Positions 26,274-34,338 of a stretch of DNA of 64,000 nt are shown here, one piece after another. The DNA is taken from the NCBI GenBank assembly GCA_947304185.1, contig CAMZAM010000005.1, forward strand, positions 1 to 64,000. The letters run 5' to 3'. This DNA is from an uncultured Bacteroidales bacterium. Its GTDB lineage: Bacteria > Bacteroidota > Bacteroidia > Bacteroidales > F082. Below the pieces are notes generated by a model that saw nothing but the letters and a program-made list of their open reading frames with translations, did no database searches and was not told the DNA's origin. Position 1 is the stretch's first letter. Each line of letters begins with the position of its first letter. The position numbers and the translations under genes were made by a program.

Positions 26274-27371
26274 ATGAAACACAATTTCAATGCGGGACCA
26301 TGCGTCCTTCCAAAAGAAGCCGTTGAATCAACAATCAACGCAATTCGTAACTTTGACAACACAGGTATCGGTTTGATGGAAATCTCACACCGTACTCCAG
26401 GTTGGGAGCGTATCATGGAGGAAACACGTCAGTTGTGGCGCGACATCCTCAATATTCCTGCAGAATATGAAGTCCTCTTCCTCGGTGGCGGCGCAAGCAC
26501 ACAGTTCTTCACAGTGCCGGCTAACCTTCTGAAGACAAAGGCAGCTTACCTCCAGACAGGTGTTTGGGCAAAGAAAGCAGCTAAAGAAGCTAAACTTTTC
26601 GGTAAAGTCGAGATCGTCGCTTCATCAGAAGACAAGAACTACACTTACATTCCGAAGGGCTACACCATCCCTACCGATGCTGACTACTTCCACATCACAA
26701 CAAACAACACCATCTACGGTACAGAGATCCGCACCGATATGGACTGCCCGGTGACACTCGTCGCTGATATGTCATCAGATATCATGAGCCGTCCAGTCGA
26801 CGTGAAGAAATACGGTCTTATCTATGGTGGTGCACAGAAGAACGTCGGTCCTGCCGGCGTGACATTCGTCATCGTCCGTAAAGACCTCCTTGGCAACATC
26901 GGCGACCGCGCTTATATGAACCCACTTCCAACAATGGTTGACTATAAGACACACGCCGCTGAAGAAGCTAAGAACATCTCTATGTTCAACACACCTCCAG
27001 TACTTCCAATCTTTGTCATGCACGAGACATTGACATGGTTGAAGAACACCATCGGCGGTGTCGAGGCTATGAACAAGCTCGCAGTTAAGAAGTCAAATAT
27101 GCTTTATGAAGAAATAGACCGTAACAGCATGTTCGTCGGAACAGCAGAGAAAGACTCACGTTCTATCATGAACCACTGCTGGGTGATGGCTCCAGGTCGT
27201 GAAGACCTCCAGGACGCTTTCATGGCATTCGCAAAAGAACGCGGCATGGTCGGTATCAAGGGTCACCGTTCAGTCGGCGGTTTCCGCGCTTCATTATACA
27301 ACGCATGCCCAATCGAGTCAGTTGAGGCTCTCGTACAGTGCATGCAAGACTTTGAAAAAGCGAATAAGTAG
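26274..27371 (+). CDS. serC: phosphoserine aminotransferase
   Basis: A 365-residue PLP enzyme making O-phosphoserine from 3-phosphohydroxypyruvate and glutamate. Typical segments are [16 protein letters not shown] at the N-terminus, [32 protein letters not shown], and the PLP-lysine segment [18 protein letters not shown] (near residue 190), with [17 protein letters not shown] at the C-terminus. It is the first gene of serC-serA-DUF1015, the usual Bacteroidota order, and uses glutamate as amino donor. It ends 58 bases before serA. Confidence 0.97.
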   Translation: MKHNFNAGPCVLPKEAVESTINAIRNFDNTGIGLMEISHRTPGWERIMEETRQLWRDILNIPAEYEVLFLGGGASTQFFTVPANLLKTKAAYLQTGVWAKKAAKEAKLFGKVEIVASSEDKNYTYIPKGYTIPTDADYFHITTNNTIYGTEIRTDMDCPVTLVADMSSDIMSRPVDVKKYGLIYGGAQKNVGPAGVTFVIVRKDLLGNIGDRAYMNPLPTMVDYKTHAAEEAKNISMFNTPPVLPIFVMHETLTWLKNTIGGVEAMNKLAVKKSNMLYEEIDRNSMFVGTAEKDSRSIMNHCWVMAPGREDLQDAFMAFAKERGMVGIKGHRSVGGFRASLYNACPIESVEALVQCMQDFEKANK

Positions 27372-27404
27372 TTAAAAGTTAAAAGAGTAAAGTTAAAAGA
27401 GAGG

Positions 27405-27419
27405 AACCGCATCGCGGTT
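27405..27419 (+). promoter_or_regulatory. small hairpin before serA
   Basis: Perfect AACCGC-ATC-GCGGTT hairpin ending 11 bases before the serA ATG. It follows a stutter of the word AGTTAAAAG (27370-27400). It may stabilise or partly mask the serA start; it has no T-run and so is not a classic terminator. Confidence 0.35.
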
Positions 27420-27429
27420 ACATATCAAT

Positions 27430-28347
27430 ATGAAGGTATTAGTAGCAACAGAAAAGCCATTCTCAGCAGCAGCTGTCAATGGAATCCAGAAAATAGTCGA
27501 AGAAGCTGGTTACAGCTTCGCAAAACTCGAGAAATACACCGACGTGCAGCAGTTCTACGATGCAGTCGCTGACGCTGACGCTCTCATCGTGCGTTCAGAC
27601 AAGGTGACTAAGGAAGTCATCGACCACGCCAAGAACCTCAAGATTGTGGTTCGCGCCGGCGCAGGTTTCGACAACCTCGACCTCGCAGCTTGCACAGCAA
27701 GAGGCATCGTGGCAATGAACACACCAGGTCAGAACTCAAACGCAGTTGCTGAGTTGGCAATCGGTATGATGATCTACATGGCCCGTAACACATTCAAACC
27801 TGGCACAGGCTGCGAATTGAAGGGCAAGAGAGTCGGCATCCAGGCTTACGGCAACGTCGGCCGCCTCGTGGCAGAAAAAGCCAAAGCTCTTGGCATGGAA
27901 GTCTGGGCATTCGACCCATTCGTACCAACAGAGAAGATGGAAGCTGAAGGCGTTCACGTCCCTGCAACACTCGAGGAACTCTATGCACACTGCGACTACA
28001 TCTCATTGCACATCCCGGCAAACGACCAGACAAAGAACAGCATCAACTACGCTCTTCTTTCGAAGATGCCTAAGGGTGGCTGCTTAGTCAACACAGCTCG
28101 TAAGGAAGTCATCAACGAGGCTGACATGGAGAAGATGCTCGCTGAAAGAACAGATTTCAAGTATGTGACAGACATCGCTCCAGCAAATGCAGAGGCATTG
28201 GCACAGTTCGCTCCACGTTTCTTCGCAACACCTAAGAAACAGGGTGCTGAGACAGCTGAAGCTAACATGAACGCAGGTCTTGCAGCAGCTCGCCAGATCG
28301 TGGGCTTCTTCAAAGACGGTTGCACAAAATTCCAAGTTAACAAATAA
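27430..28347 (+). CDS. serA: D-3-phosphoglycerate dehydrogenase, short Bacteroidota form
   Basis: A 305-residue D-isomer-specific 2-hydroxyacid dehydrogenase without a regulatory ACT domain. The substrate loop VVRAGAGFDNLDLAA, MNTPGQNSNAVAELAIGMM and the arginine in LVNTARKEVINE (R224) are present. Two canonical features differ: the Rossmann motif reads A-Y-G-N-V-G (139-144) instead of G-x-G-x-x-G, and the usual TPHxG catalytic histidine position reads TPKKQGAETAEAN (K269). Operon position after serC supports the serine pathway role, forming 3-phosphohydroxypyruvate from 3-phosphoglycerate. The altered residues are probably a lineage trait but should be checked. Confidence 0.88.
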   Translation: MKVLVATEKPFSAAAVNGIQKIVEEAGYSFAKLEKYTDVQQFYDAVADADALIVRSDKVTKEVIDHAKNLKIVVRAGAGFDNLDLAACTARGIVAMNTPGQNSNAVAELAIGMMIYMARNTFKPGTGCELKGKRVGIQAYGNVGRLVAEKAKALGMEVWAFDPFVPTEKMEAEGVHVPATLEELYAHCDYISLHIPANDQTKNSINYALLSKMPKGGCLVNTARKEVINEADMEKMLAERTDFKYVTDIAPANAEALAQFAPRFFATPKKQGAETAEANMNAGLAAARQIVGFFKDGCTKFQVNK

Positions 28348-28359
28348 AAACGAAACAAC

Positions 28360-29685
28360 ATGTCAGTTATAAGACCTTTCAAAGGATATCGTCCACCGGT
28401 TGATATCGTTGAGAAATTAGCTTCAAGACCATATGACGTTTTGAACACAGAGGAAGCACGCGAGGAATGTGCAGGCAACCCTTACAGCCTTCTCCACGTG
28501 ACCAAAGCTGAAATCGACCTTCCAGCCGGCCACAAAGACAGCGACCTTGAGACTTACATCAAAGTTGTCGAGAACTTCAACATGTTCAAAGACTACGGAT
28601 GGCTCGTCCAAGACAACGAAGAGAAGCTGTATATCTACGCTCAGAGCATGAACCCGAAAGATGCCAACGCCCACTGGCAGTATGGTATCGTGGCATGCGC
28701 TTGGAGCGAGGACTACATCAACAAAGTGATCAAGAAGCACGAGTTGACACGTAAGGACAAGGAAGAGGACCGTATGAAACACGTCCGCATCACTAACGCC
28801 AACGTGGAGCCAGTGTTCTTCGCATATCCGGCAGTGAACGAGATTGACGCTATCGTCAACAACATCGTTCGCCACGAGAAGCCAATCTACGACTTCATCG
28901 CTAAGGAAGACGGCTTCGGTCATCGTTTCTGGGTCATCGACGACAAGGCCACCATCGCCAAGTTAGTTGAACTCTTCGACAAGAAAGTCCCTGCAATGTA
29001 CATCGCCGACGGTCACCACCGCAGCGCTGCAGCAGCATTGGTCGGACAGGAAAAGAAAGAGCATAACCCACACCACACTGGCAAAGAGGAATACAACTTC
29101 TTCATGACTGTTATCTTCCCTGACAACCAGCTGAACGTCATCGACTACAACCGCGTTGTTAAGGATTTGAACGGCTTGAGCACAAAAGATTTCTTCAAAG
29201 CTCTTCAGGAGAGCTTCGACATCGAGTGCAAGTGCGACTGCACCAAGGACGGCGGCAAGTGCGACTGCGAGTTCCCATGCCACTGCGAGTGCTCAACAGA
29301 ATACAAGCCTAACAAGCTTCACAACTTCTCAATGTACATTGAAGGTGTGTGGTATTCGTTGACAGCAAAGCCTGGTACATTCAACGACAACGATCCTATC
29401 GGCGTTTTGGACGTCACAATCCTCAGCAACCTTGTCTTAGATAAGATTCTGGGCATCAAAGACTTACGTACCGATAAGCGTATCGACTTCGTTGGCGGCA
29501 TCCGCGGTCTCGGTGAGTTGAAACGTCGTGTCGACAGCGGCGAGATGAAGGTTGCTTTCGCTCTCTATCCAGTGAGCATGAAGCAGATCATCGACATAGC
29601 TGACACCGGCAACATCATGCCACCTAAGACAACATGGTTTGAGCCTAAACTCAGATCAGGATTGGTGATCCACACACTCGAATAA
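28360..29685 (+). CDS. DUF1015 protein with cysteine-rich insertion
   Basis: A 441-residue protein of the DUF1015 family (proposed SerB-like or kinase-linked, usually beside serC and serA in this phylum). Family segments are IRPFKGYRPPVDIVEKLASR at the start, YIADGHHRSAAAALVG (histidine pair near residue 216), FMTVIFPDNQL and the C-terminal FALYPVSMKQIIDIADTGNIMPPKTTWFEPK. Between QESFDIE and EYKPNKLHNFS there is a dense cluster of eight cysteines and one histidine within residues 290-311 (CKCDC...KCDC...CHCEC). The cluster lies where relatives have a short loop and could bind a metal. It starts 12 bases after serA. Confidence 0.85.
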   Translation: MSVIRPFKGYRPPVDIVEKLASRPYDVLNTEEAREECAGNPYSLLHVTKAEIDLPAGHKDSDLETYIKVVENFNMFKDYGWLVQDNEEKLYIYAQSMNPKDANAHWQYGIVACAWSEDYINKVIKKHELTRKDKEEDRMKHVRITNANVEPVFFAYPAVNEIDAIVNNIVRHEKPIYDFIAKEDGFGHRFWVIDDKATIAKLVELFDKKVPAMYIADGHHRSAAAALVGQEKKEHNPHHTGKEEYNFFMTVIFPDNQLNVIDYNRVVKDLNGLSTKDFFKALQESFDIECKCDCTKDGGKCDCEFPCHCECSTEYKPNKLHNFSMYIEGVWYSLTAKPGTFNDNDPIGVLDVTILSNLVLDKILGIKDLRTDKRIDFVGGIRGLGELKRRVDSGEMKVAFALYPVSMKQIIDIADTGNIMPPKTTWFEPKLRSGLVIHTLE

Positions 29686-29716
29686 GCTGTTGGCTTTTGG
29701 CCATTGGCTATTGGTT

Positions 29717-29747
29717 AAAAAAAATCCCGCTGCGGCGGGATTTTTTT
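29717..29747 (+). terminator. terminator of the serC operon
   Basis: ATCCCGC-TGCG-GCGGGAT stem flanked by A- and T-runs. The T-run merges directly into the -7 element of the next gene (TATCTTTG, 29749-29756), so terminator and promoter are fused. The preceding bases (29688-29716) repeat the words TTGGC and ATTGG. Confidence 0.9.
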
Positions 29748-29774
29748 GTATCTTTGCAAAAATTTTTGATCATT

Positions 29775-30800
29775 ATGGAGAAATCTTTTGATCCCAATGC
29801 AGCGGCAGCCCTCGGCTCAGGTATTTACGGATTGCCTTGCACAGCTGAAGATGCCGAGATTATCATCATCCCTGTGGAATGGGAGTTGACGACGAGTTAC
29901 AACCGGGGCACCGTCGACGGTCCGAGCGCAGTGTTCGACGGCTCGATGCAGGTCGACCTCTGTCATCACGACTACCCCGACCTGTGGCAGCGTGGCATCT
30001 GGATGGATGAATTTCCTAAGGAATTAAGGAAGTTACACGACAAACTGGCACCTGTCAGCGAGGAGATAATAGAGGCCATCGAAAATGGTGACGCCGACGA
30101 GTTCCCATGGAAATATGAGGCTAAATACAAAGCCATCGAAGAGGGTTTCGAGACAATGTTCGCCTGGCTGCGCGAGCGCATTGAGTTTTGGAAGAAACAA
30201 GGAAAAAAGGTGGGACTATTAGGCGGCGATCACAGCACACCTCTGCCCTATCATCAATACCTTAATAATATAATAGGTGTAAAATACGGAATACTGCACA
30301 TCGATGCACACAGCGACCTGCGCGAGCGCTTCGAAGGGTTCGAATATTCGCATGCATCAATCTTTTATAACGTTTTGAAGCTTGAAAAAGTGGAGAAATT
30401 AGTGCAGGTGGCAATCCGCGACTACTGTCATCAGGAGAAACAGTTGATACAGGATTCCAATGGCCGCGTGAAGGTGTTTTATGACCGTGACAACCGTCGT
30501 AGAATGTACGAAGGTGCCACATGGAAGCAGCTTTGCGATGAAATCATTAATGCATTGCCTGAAAAAGTATATATTTCAGTAGATATCGACGGTTTGGACC
30601 CAAAATTGTGTCCTAACACCGGCACTCCAGTACCAGGTGGTATGGAATATGAGGAAATGATGTATCTGCTTAACAGAATCAAGGAATCAGGAAAAGAAAT
30701 CATCGGCTTCGACCTCTGCGAGGTCTCGCCTGGCGAAGGCACCGAATGGGATGGCAACGTCGGGGCGAGAGTGCTTTACCACCTCTGCGGAATCATTTGA
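29775..30800 (+). CDS. agmatinase/arginase family ureohydrolase
   Basis: A 341-residue ureohydrolase. The dimanganese ligands are in place: GGDHS (H153), HIDAHSDLR (D177, H179, D181) and SVDIDGLDP (D269, D271). The segment NRGTVDGPSAVFDGS is the usual N-terminal signature. Compared with about 300-residue agmatinases it has an extra region (residues about 70-145, DEFPKELRKLHDK to EFWKKQGKK), a feature of the Bacteroidota subgroup. Substrate could be agmatine, arginine or another guanidino compound; the sequence does not decide. The ATG at 29775 was chosen over an earlier in-frame start lying inside the terminator. Confidence 0.88.
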   Translation: MEKSFDPNAAAALGSGIYGLPCTAEDAEIIIIPVEWELTTSYNRGTVDGPSAVFDGSMQVDLCHHDYPDLWQRGIWMDEFPKELRKLHDKLAPVSEEIIEAIENGDADEFPWKYEAKYKAIEEGFETMFAWLRERIEFWKKQGKKVGLLGGDHSTPLPYHQYLNNIIGVKYGILHIDAHSDLRERFEGFEYSHASIFYNVLKLEKVEKLVQVAIRDYCHQEKQLIQDSNGRVKVFYDRDNRRRMYEGATWKQLCDEIINALPEKVYISVDIDGLDPKLCPNTGTPVPGGMEYEEMMYLLNRIKESGKEIIGFDLCEVSPGEGTEWDGNVGARVLYHLCGII

Positions 30801-30824
30801 TCGATTGATAATTTTGAAAACAAA

Positions 30825-30860
30825 AAGAGGGAAACAGCATGCTGTATTCCCTCTTAATTT
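30825..30860. terminator. bidirectional hairpin between ureohydrolase gene and yebC
   Basis: Nine base pairs AAGAGGGAA / TTCCCTCTT enclosing a CAGC/GCTG inner stem, placed between two convergent genes. The flanks are moderately A/T-rich. A stutter of the word GTAAAC follows at 30862-30890. Confidence 0.7.
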
Positions 30861-30885
30861 TAAACTGTAAACAGTAAACCGTAAA

Positions 30886-31596
30886 CTATTCCATGTTAGT
30901 ATAAACGGCCTGTACGTCCTCGTCGTCTTCAACTTTATCGAGGAAGTTCATGATGCTTTCCATCTGTTCGTCGTTGAAAGCGACAGGGTTGTTGGCGAAG
31001 CGCTGGAGGTTAGCCTTCACGATATTGACTTTCATACCTTCCAAAGCCTCGTGCATTGTGCCGTATGATGTCCAATCGCTGTAAGCGAAGGTGCCGTCTT
31101 CAGTCTCTTCAATCTCTTCGAGACCAGCGTCAATGAGTTCGAGCTCGAGGTCATCCTTGCTCATTCCGGCAGGGATTTCGATCTGGAACACAGCCTTACG
31201 TGTAAACATATATTCAAGCTGACCAGTCTTCAGAAGTTCGCCGCCAGCCTTGTTGAAATATGAACGGACGTTAGCAACCGTACGTGTTGTATTGTCTGTA
31301 GCGCATTCCACAACACAGAGGACACCGTGAGGACCCTTGCCTTCGTAGACGATTTCAACCATATCGGCTGTGCTCTTATCGGTAGCACGCTTGATAGCTG
31401 CATCGATGTTGTCCTTTGGCATGTTTTCCGCCTTAGCGTTTAAGATTGCCTGACGGAGTTTAGGGTTCATATCTGGATCCGGACCGCCTTCTTTTGCTGC
31501 GATTGTGATAATTTTTCCGAGTTTCGGGAACACTCTTGACATGTGGCCCCATCTTTTCATCTTAGCCGCCTTGCGGTATTCAAATGCTCTTCCCAT
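30886..31596 (-). CDS. yebC: YebC/PmpR family protein
   Basis: A 236-residue member of the YebC/TACO1 family, which acts as a DNA-binding regulator or, by more recent work, relieves ribosome stalling. Conserved parts: MGRAFEYRKAAKMKRWGHMS (short version of the usual MAGHSKWxNIxHRK start), GGPDPDMNPKLRQAILNAKAENMPKDNIDAAIKRA, and ELIDAGLEEIEE. The N-terminus departs from the common MAGHSKWANI, consistent with the second Bacteroidota YebC type. A TAATTTTG -7 box lies at 31624-31631, next to the hairpin array. Confidence 0.92.
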   Translation of the reverse strand: MGRAFEYRKAAKMKRWGHMSRVFPKLGKIITIAAKEGGPDPDMNPKLRQAILNAKAENMPKDNIDAAIKRATDKSTADMVEIVYEGKGPHGVLCVVECATDNTTRTVANVRSYFNKAGGELLKTGQLEYMFTRKAVFQIEIPAGMSKDDLELELIDAGLEEIEETEDGTFAYSDWTSYGTMHEALEGMKVNIVKANLQRFANNPVAFNDEQMESIMNFLDKVEDDEDVQAVYTNME

Positions 31597-31657
31597 TTTA
31601 TTACAATTTTATTTTTTCGGCCGCAAAATTAAGAAAAATTTTTCTTACATTATAAAT

Positions 31658-31819
31658 AATGTGCAAAATTTTTAATGTGCCGCTAACGCGGAATGTGCTG
31701 CTTCGCAGAATGTGATGCGCTTCGCGCAATTTGGACGAAGTCCACACATTGCCGTCAGGCACACATTGACCGCAGGTCACACATTGCACGTAGTGCATCA
31801 CATTGCGAACGTAGTGAGC
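31658..31819. repeat. array of eight variable hairpins spaced by a hexamer that flips orientation
   Basis: The hexamer AATGTG starts at 31658, 31674, 31692 and 31709; its reverse complement CACATT starts at 31745, 31762, 31780 and 31799, so the period is 16-19 bases on both sides of a centre near 31731. Between hexamers lie hairpins that differ in sequence but keep their fold: CCGC-TAAC-GCGG, CTGC-TTC-GCAG, TGCGC-TTC-GCGCA, TGGAC-GAA-GTCCA, GCC-GTCA-GGC, GACC-GCA-GGTC, GCAC-GTA-GTGC and a decayed last one. The hexamers on the two sides can pair with each other. The array fills the space between yebC and the stop of the next gene. Confidence 0.85.
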
Positions 31820-31820
31820 A

Positions 31821-33095
31821 TCAGGTTTTCTGCTTTTTTTTCTTTGCAGCCGGAAACAACACATTATTCAATATCAGACGATAACCCGGTGAATTCGGGT
31901 GCATATCGAGCTCGGTCGGCGGATCGCCCACAAGATGCTGGTAATCCTCAGGGTCATGACCGCCGAGGAAAGTCCAGAAACCATTGCCGTAGTCGCCATG
32001 GATATAACGATCCTCCCCTAACGCTGCGTTATCGCCAAGAACGACCACCGTAGGCTTAACATATCTCTTGTCAAAGGCCGTTGTCTGTCCCATGAAAGCC
32101 TTGATCATTTTCTCATGATCTTGTGTGAGCATGGTCGGAACAGGATCCCATTTTGCCGAGAAATCAAACAACAAGAAGAAGTCGTTGCCTTCTCTAACCG
32201 ATTTCGGACGCGTCTGTGTAACATCGATGTTCGACACCTCGTATTCCTGCGGGTTTGTCGAGACAGTGAAGTCGGTGAACGCGAAGCAGTTATCGTAGTT
32301 CAAACGCTGCGGGTCGCCAAGTCGGATGGCGTCACCGTCGAACATCACGTCGCAGATGTCGAGACCTTCGGCCGCCAGAGCGATATCGAAGCTGTCGGGA
32401 GCCGAACACATTGCGAAGAGATAGCCGCCGCCAGCCACAAAGTCACGGATTTTTTTAGCGACTGCGAGCTTCAGCTGTGAGACCTTCGCAAAACCATACC
32501 GTTTCGCCGTCTCCTCCTGTTTTTTCACGTCTTCCTGATACCACGGATAGTTGCGGTAACGCGCCCAAAATTTACCATATTGACCAGTAAAATCCTCGTG
32601 ATGCATATGCAGCCAGTCGTATGTTGGCAGAACGCCGTCCAAGACCTCGTCGTCATAGATTATATCGTAAGGAATCTCAGCGTACGTCAGCACCAGCGTC
32701 ACCGCGTCATCCCAAGGGAGTATGTTTTTCGGAGCATAGACAGCCAAGCGTGGCACTTTCTGCAGCTTCATCTCATCCATATTGACGCCAGGATCAGCGA
32801 TTTCAGCCAATATCGATTCTGCCTGAACGTCAGCAATCACTTGATAAGACACATTACGAAGCTTGCATTCGCGTTCAAACATGTCGTGATAAGGTATCAG
32901 ATAACTTCCGCCTTTATAATTCAGCAGCCAGCTTATCTCCACCTCGCGTTGCAGCACCCAATAAGCCACTCCGTACGCTTTCAGATGGTTGGTCTGTGTT
33001 TCATCCATTGGAATCAAAATGTAGGCCGCGAATATATTCGGCAACGCTAACATCATGATTATCAATAGGATGATATATTTTTTAAACTTTTTCAT
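31821..33095 (-). CDS. secreted protein of the Bacteroidota 'asparagine synthetase B' family
   Basis: A 424-residue exported protein. The signal peptide is MKKFKKYIILLIIMMLALPNIFA, and the mature protein starts with the family signature AYILIPMDETQTNHLKAYGVAYW. Further conserved parts are WLLNYKGGSYLIP, DWLHMHHEDFTGQYGKFW and GGGYLFAMCSAPDSFDIALAAEG, which looks like a glutamine-amidotransferase-like Rossmann segment. Databases call close relatives 'asparagine synthetase B', but no glutaminase or synthetase motif of AsnB is visible and the protein is secreted, so the label is probably wrong. The ATG at 33095 gives a clean signal peptide. It has a divergent promoter with gcvT. Confidence 0.75.
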   Translation of the reverse strand: MKKFKKYIILLIIMMLALPNIFAAYILIPMDETQTNHLKAYGVAYWVLQREVEISWLLNYKGGSYLIPYHDMFERECKLRNVSYQVIADVQAESILAEIADPGVNMDEMKLQKVPRLAVYAPKNILPWDDAVTLVLTYAEIPYDIIYDDEVLDGVLPTYDWLHMHHEDFTGQYGKFWARYRNYPWYQEDVKKQEETAKRYGFAKVSQLKLAVAKKIRDFVAGGGYLFAMCSAPDSFDIALAAEGLDICDVMFDGDAIRLGDPQRLNYDNCFAFTDFTVSTNPQEYEVSNIDVTQTRPKSVREGNDFFLLFDFSAKWDPVPTMLTQDHEKMIKAFMGQTTAFDKRYVKPTVVVLGDNAALGEDRYIHGDYGNGFWTFLGGHDPEDYQHLVGDPPTELDMHPNSPGYRLILNNVLFPAAKKKKQKT

Positions 33096-33114
33096 CTTTA
33101 TCAAAATAATAATG

Positions 33115-33144
33115 CAAAGATAACAAAAAATTTTACTATTTTTG
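33115..33144. promoter_or_regulatory. closely spaced divergent -7 elements (31821 gene and gcvT)
   Basis: Minus strand TATCTTTG (33115-33122) and plus strand TATTTTTG (33137-33144) are 14 bases apart. Neither has a clear -33 TTTG. The arrangement implies mutual interference between the two promoters. Confidence 0.5.
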
Positions 33145-33185
33145 CAGATTGAATTATTGGAAATTTAATTTTTATACGTAATAAT

Positions 33186-34304
33186 ATGGAAAACACAACA
33201 TTGAAAAAGACTGCATTGAATGCAATGCACTATGAAATGGGTGCCAAGATGGTTCCATTTGCAGGTTTCGACATGCCGGTTCAGTTTGAAGGCGTGAACG
33301 TTGAACACGAGACAGTCCGCAAGGGCGTTGGTGTTTTCGACGTCTCTCACATGGGCGAGTTCCGTGCAAAAGGTCCTAAGGCTTTCGCATTGGTACAGCG
33401 CTGCACTTCAAACGACGTGGCAGCATTGGTTGACGGCAAGGTTCAGTACACCTGCCTCCCGAACGGCAAAGGCGGCATCGTCGACGACATGCTCGTTTAT
33501 CGCGTGTCAGCTGACGAATATTTCATGGTTCCTAATGCAGCCAATATCGATAAAGACTGGGCTTGGATGTCGAAAGTCGCTGAAGAGATGGGCATGAAGC
33601 TCGGTGTCGACTTCATCAACGAGAGCAACCAGTGGTCACAGCTCGCGGTGCAGGGCCCTCTCGCACTCAAAGCTATGCAGAAGCTCACCAAGGCATCTGT
33701 CGAAGATATGGAATACTACACCTTCAAGATCATTGAATTTGCAGGCGTGAAAGACATCATCTTCTCAACAACAGGTTACACCGGCGCAGGCGGATGCGAG
33801 ATCTACATCCCGAATGCTGAAGCAGTGAATGTTTACAAGAAGGTTCTCGAAGCAGGTAAAGAGTTCGGTATAAAACCTATCGGTCTCGGCGCTCGTGACA
33901 CCCTCCGTCTCGAGATGGGATTCTGCCTCTACGGCAACGACATCTGCGACACCACATCTCCTATCGAGGCTGGTCTCGGCTGGATCACCAAGTTCGTCGA
34001 CGGCAACGACTTCATCGACCGCGCTTACAACGAGAAACAGAAAGCTGAAGGCGTAACACGTAAGCTCGTCGCTTTTGAGGTCACAGGCAAAGGCATCGCA
34101 CGTCACGAATATGAGATCTGCGACGCTGAAGGCAACCACATCGGTGAAGTGACTTCAGGCACCATGGCACCGTCAGTGAAGAAAGCTATCGGTATGGGCT
34201 ATGTGAAGAAAGACTTCTCAAAGGTTGGAAGCGAGATCTTCATCAAGGTGAGAGACAAACTCATCTCTGCAGTCGTAGTGAAATTACCTTTCTACAAAGG
34301 TTAA
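33186..34304 (+). CDS. gcvT: glycine cleavage system T protein (aminomethyltransferase)
   Basis: A 372-residue tetrahydrofolate-dependent aminomethyltransferase that releases ammonia from the H-protein-bound aminomethyl group and forms 5,10-methylene-THF. Typical segments are MVPFAGFDMPVQFEGVNVEH, DVSHMGEFRAKGP, QCTxND-type region RCTSNDVAAL, TGYTGAGGCEIYI, GLGARDTLRLEMGFCLYGND and the C-terminal EVTSGTMAPSVKKAIGMGYV. It is monocistronic here; gcvH and gcvP are not in the window. It links glycine breakdown to the one-carbon pool also fed by ftcD. Confidence 0.96.
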   Translation: MENTTLKKTALNAMHYEMGAKMVPFAGFDMPVQFEGVNVEHETVRKGVGVFDVSHMGEFRAKGPKAFALVQRCTSNDVAALVDGKVQYTCLPNGKGGIVDDMLVYRVSADEYFMVPNAANIDKDWAWMSKVAEEMGMKLGVDFINESNQWSQLAVQGPLALKAMQKLTKASVEDMEYYTFKIIEFAGVKDIIFSTTGYTGAGGCEIYIPNAEAVNVYKKVLEAGKEFGIKPIGLGARDTLRLEMGFCLYGNDICDTTSPIEAGLGWITKFVDGNDFIDRAYNEKQKAEGVTRKLVAFEVTGKGIARHEYEICDAEGNHIGEVTSGTMAPSVKKAIGMGYVKKDFSKVGSEIFIKVRDKLISAVVVKLPFYKG

Positions 34305-34306
34305 AC

Positions 34307-34338
34307 AAAAAAGGCGGTCAATCGACCGCCTTTTTTTA
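34307..34338. terminator. bidirectional terminator between gcvT and DUF5723 gene
   Basis: AAGGCGGTC-AATC-GACCGCCTT with A- and T-runs on the outer sides; it directly abuts the stop of the convergent gene. Confidence 0.92.

Noticed and set aside
29227-29292. frameshift as cause of the cysteine cluster
   Set aside because: The frame is open and family motifs continue on both sides, with codon use like the rest of the gene, so a shift in and out is unlikely.
31658-31819. CRISPR array
   Set aside because: The repeated unit is only a hexamer, it changes orientation midway, and the intervals are hairpins; no cas genes are near.
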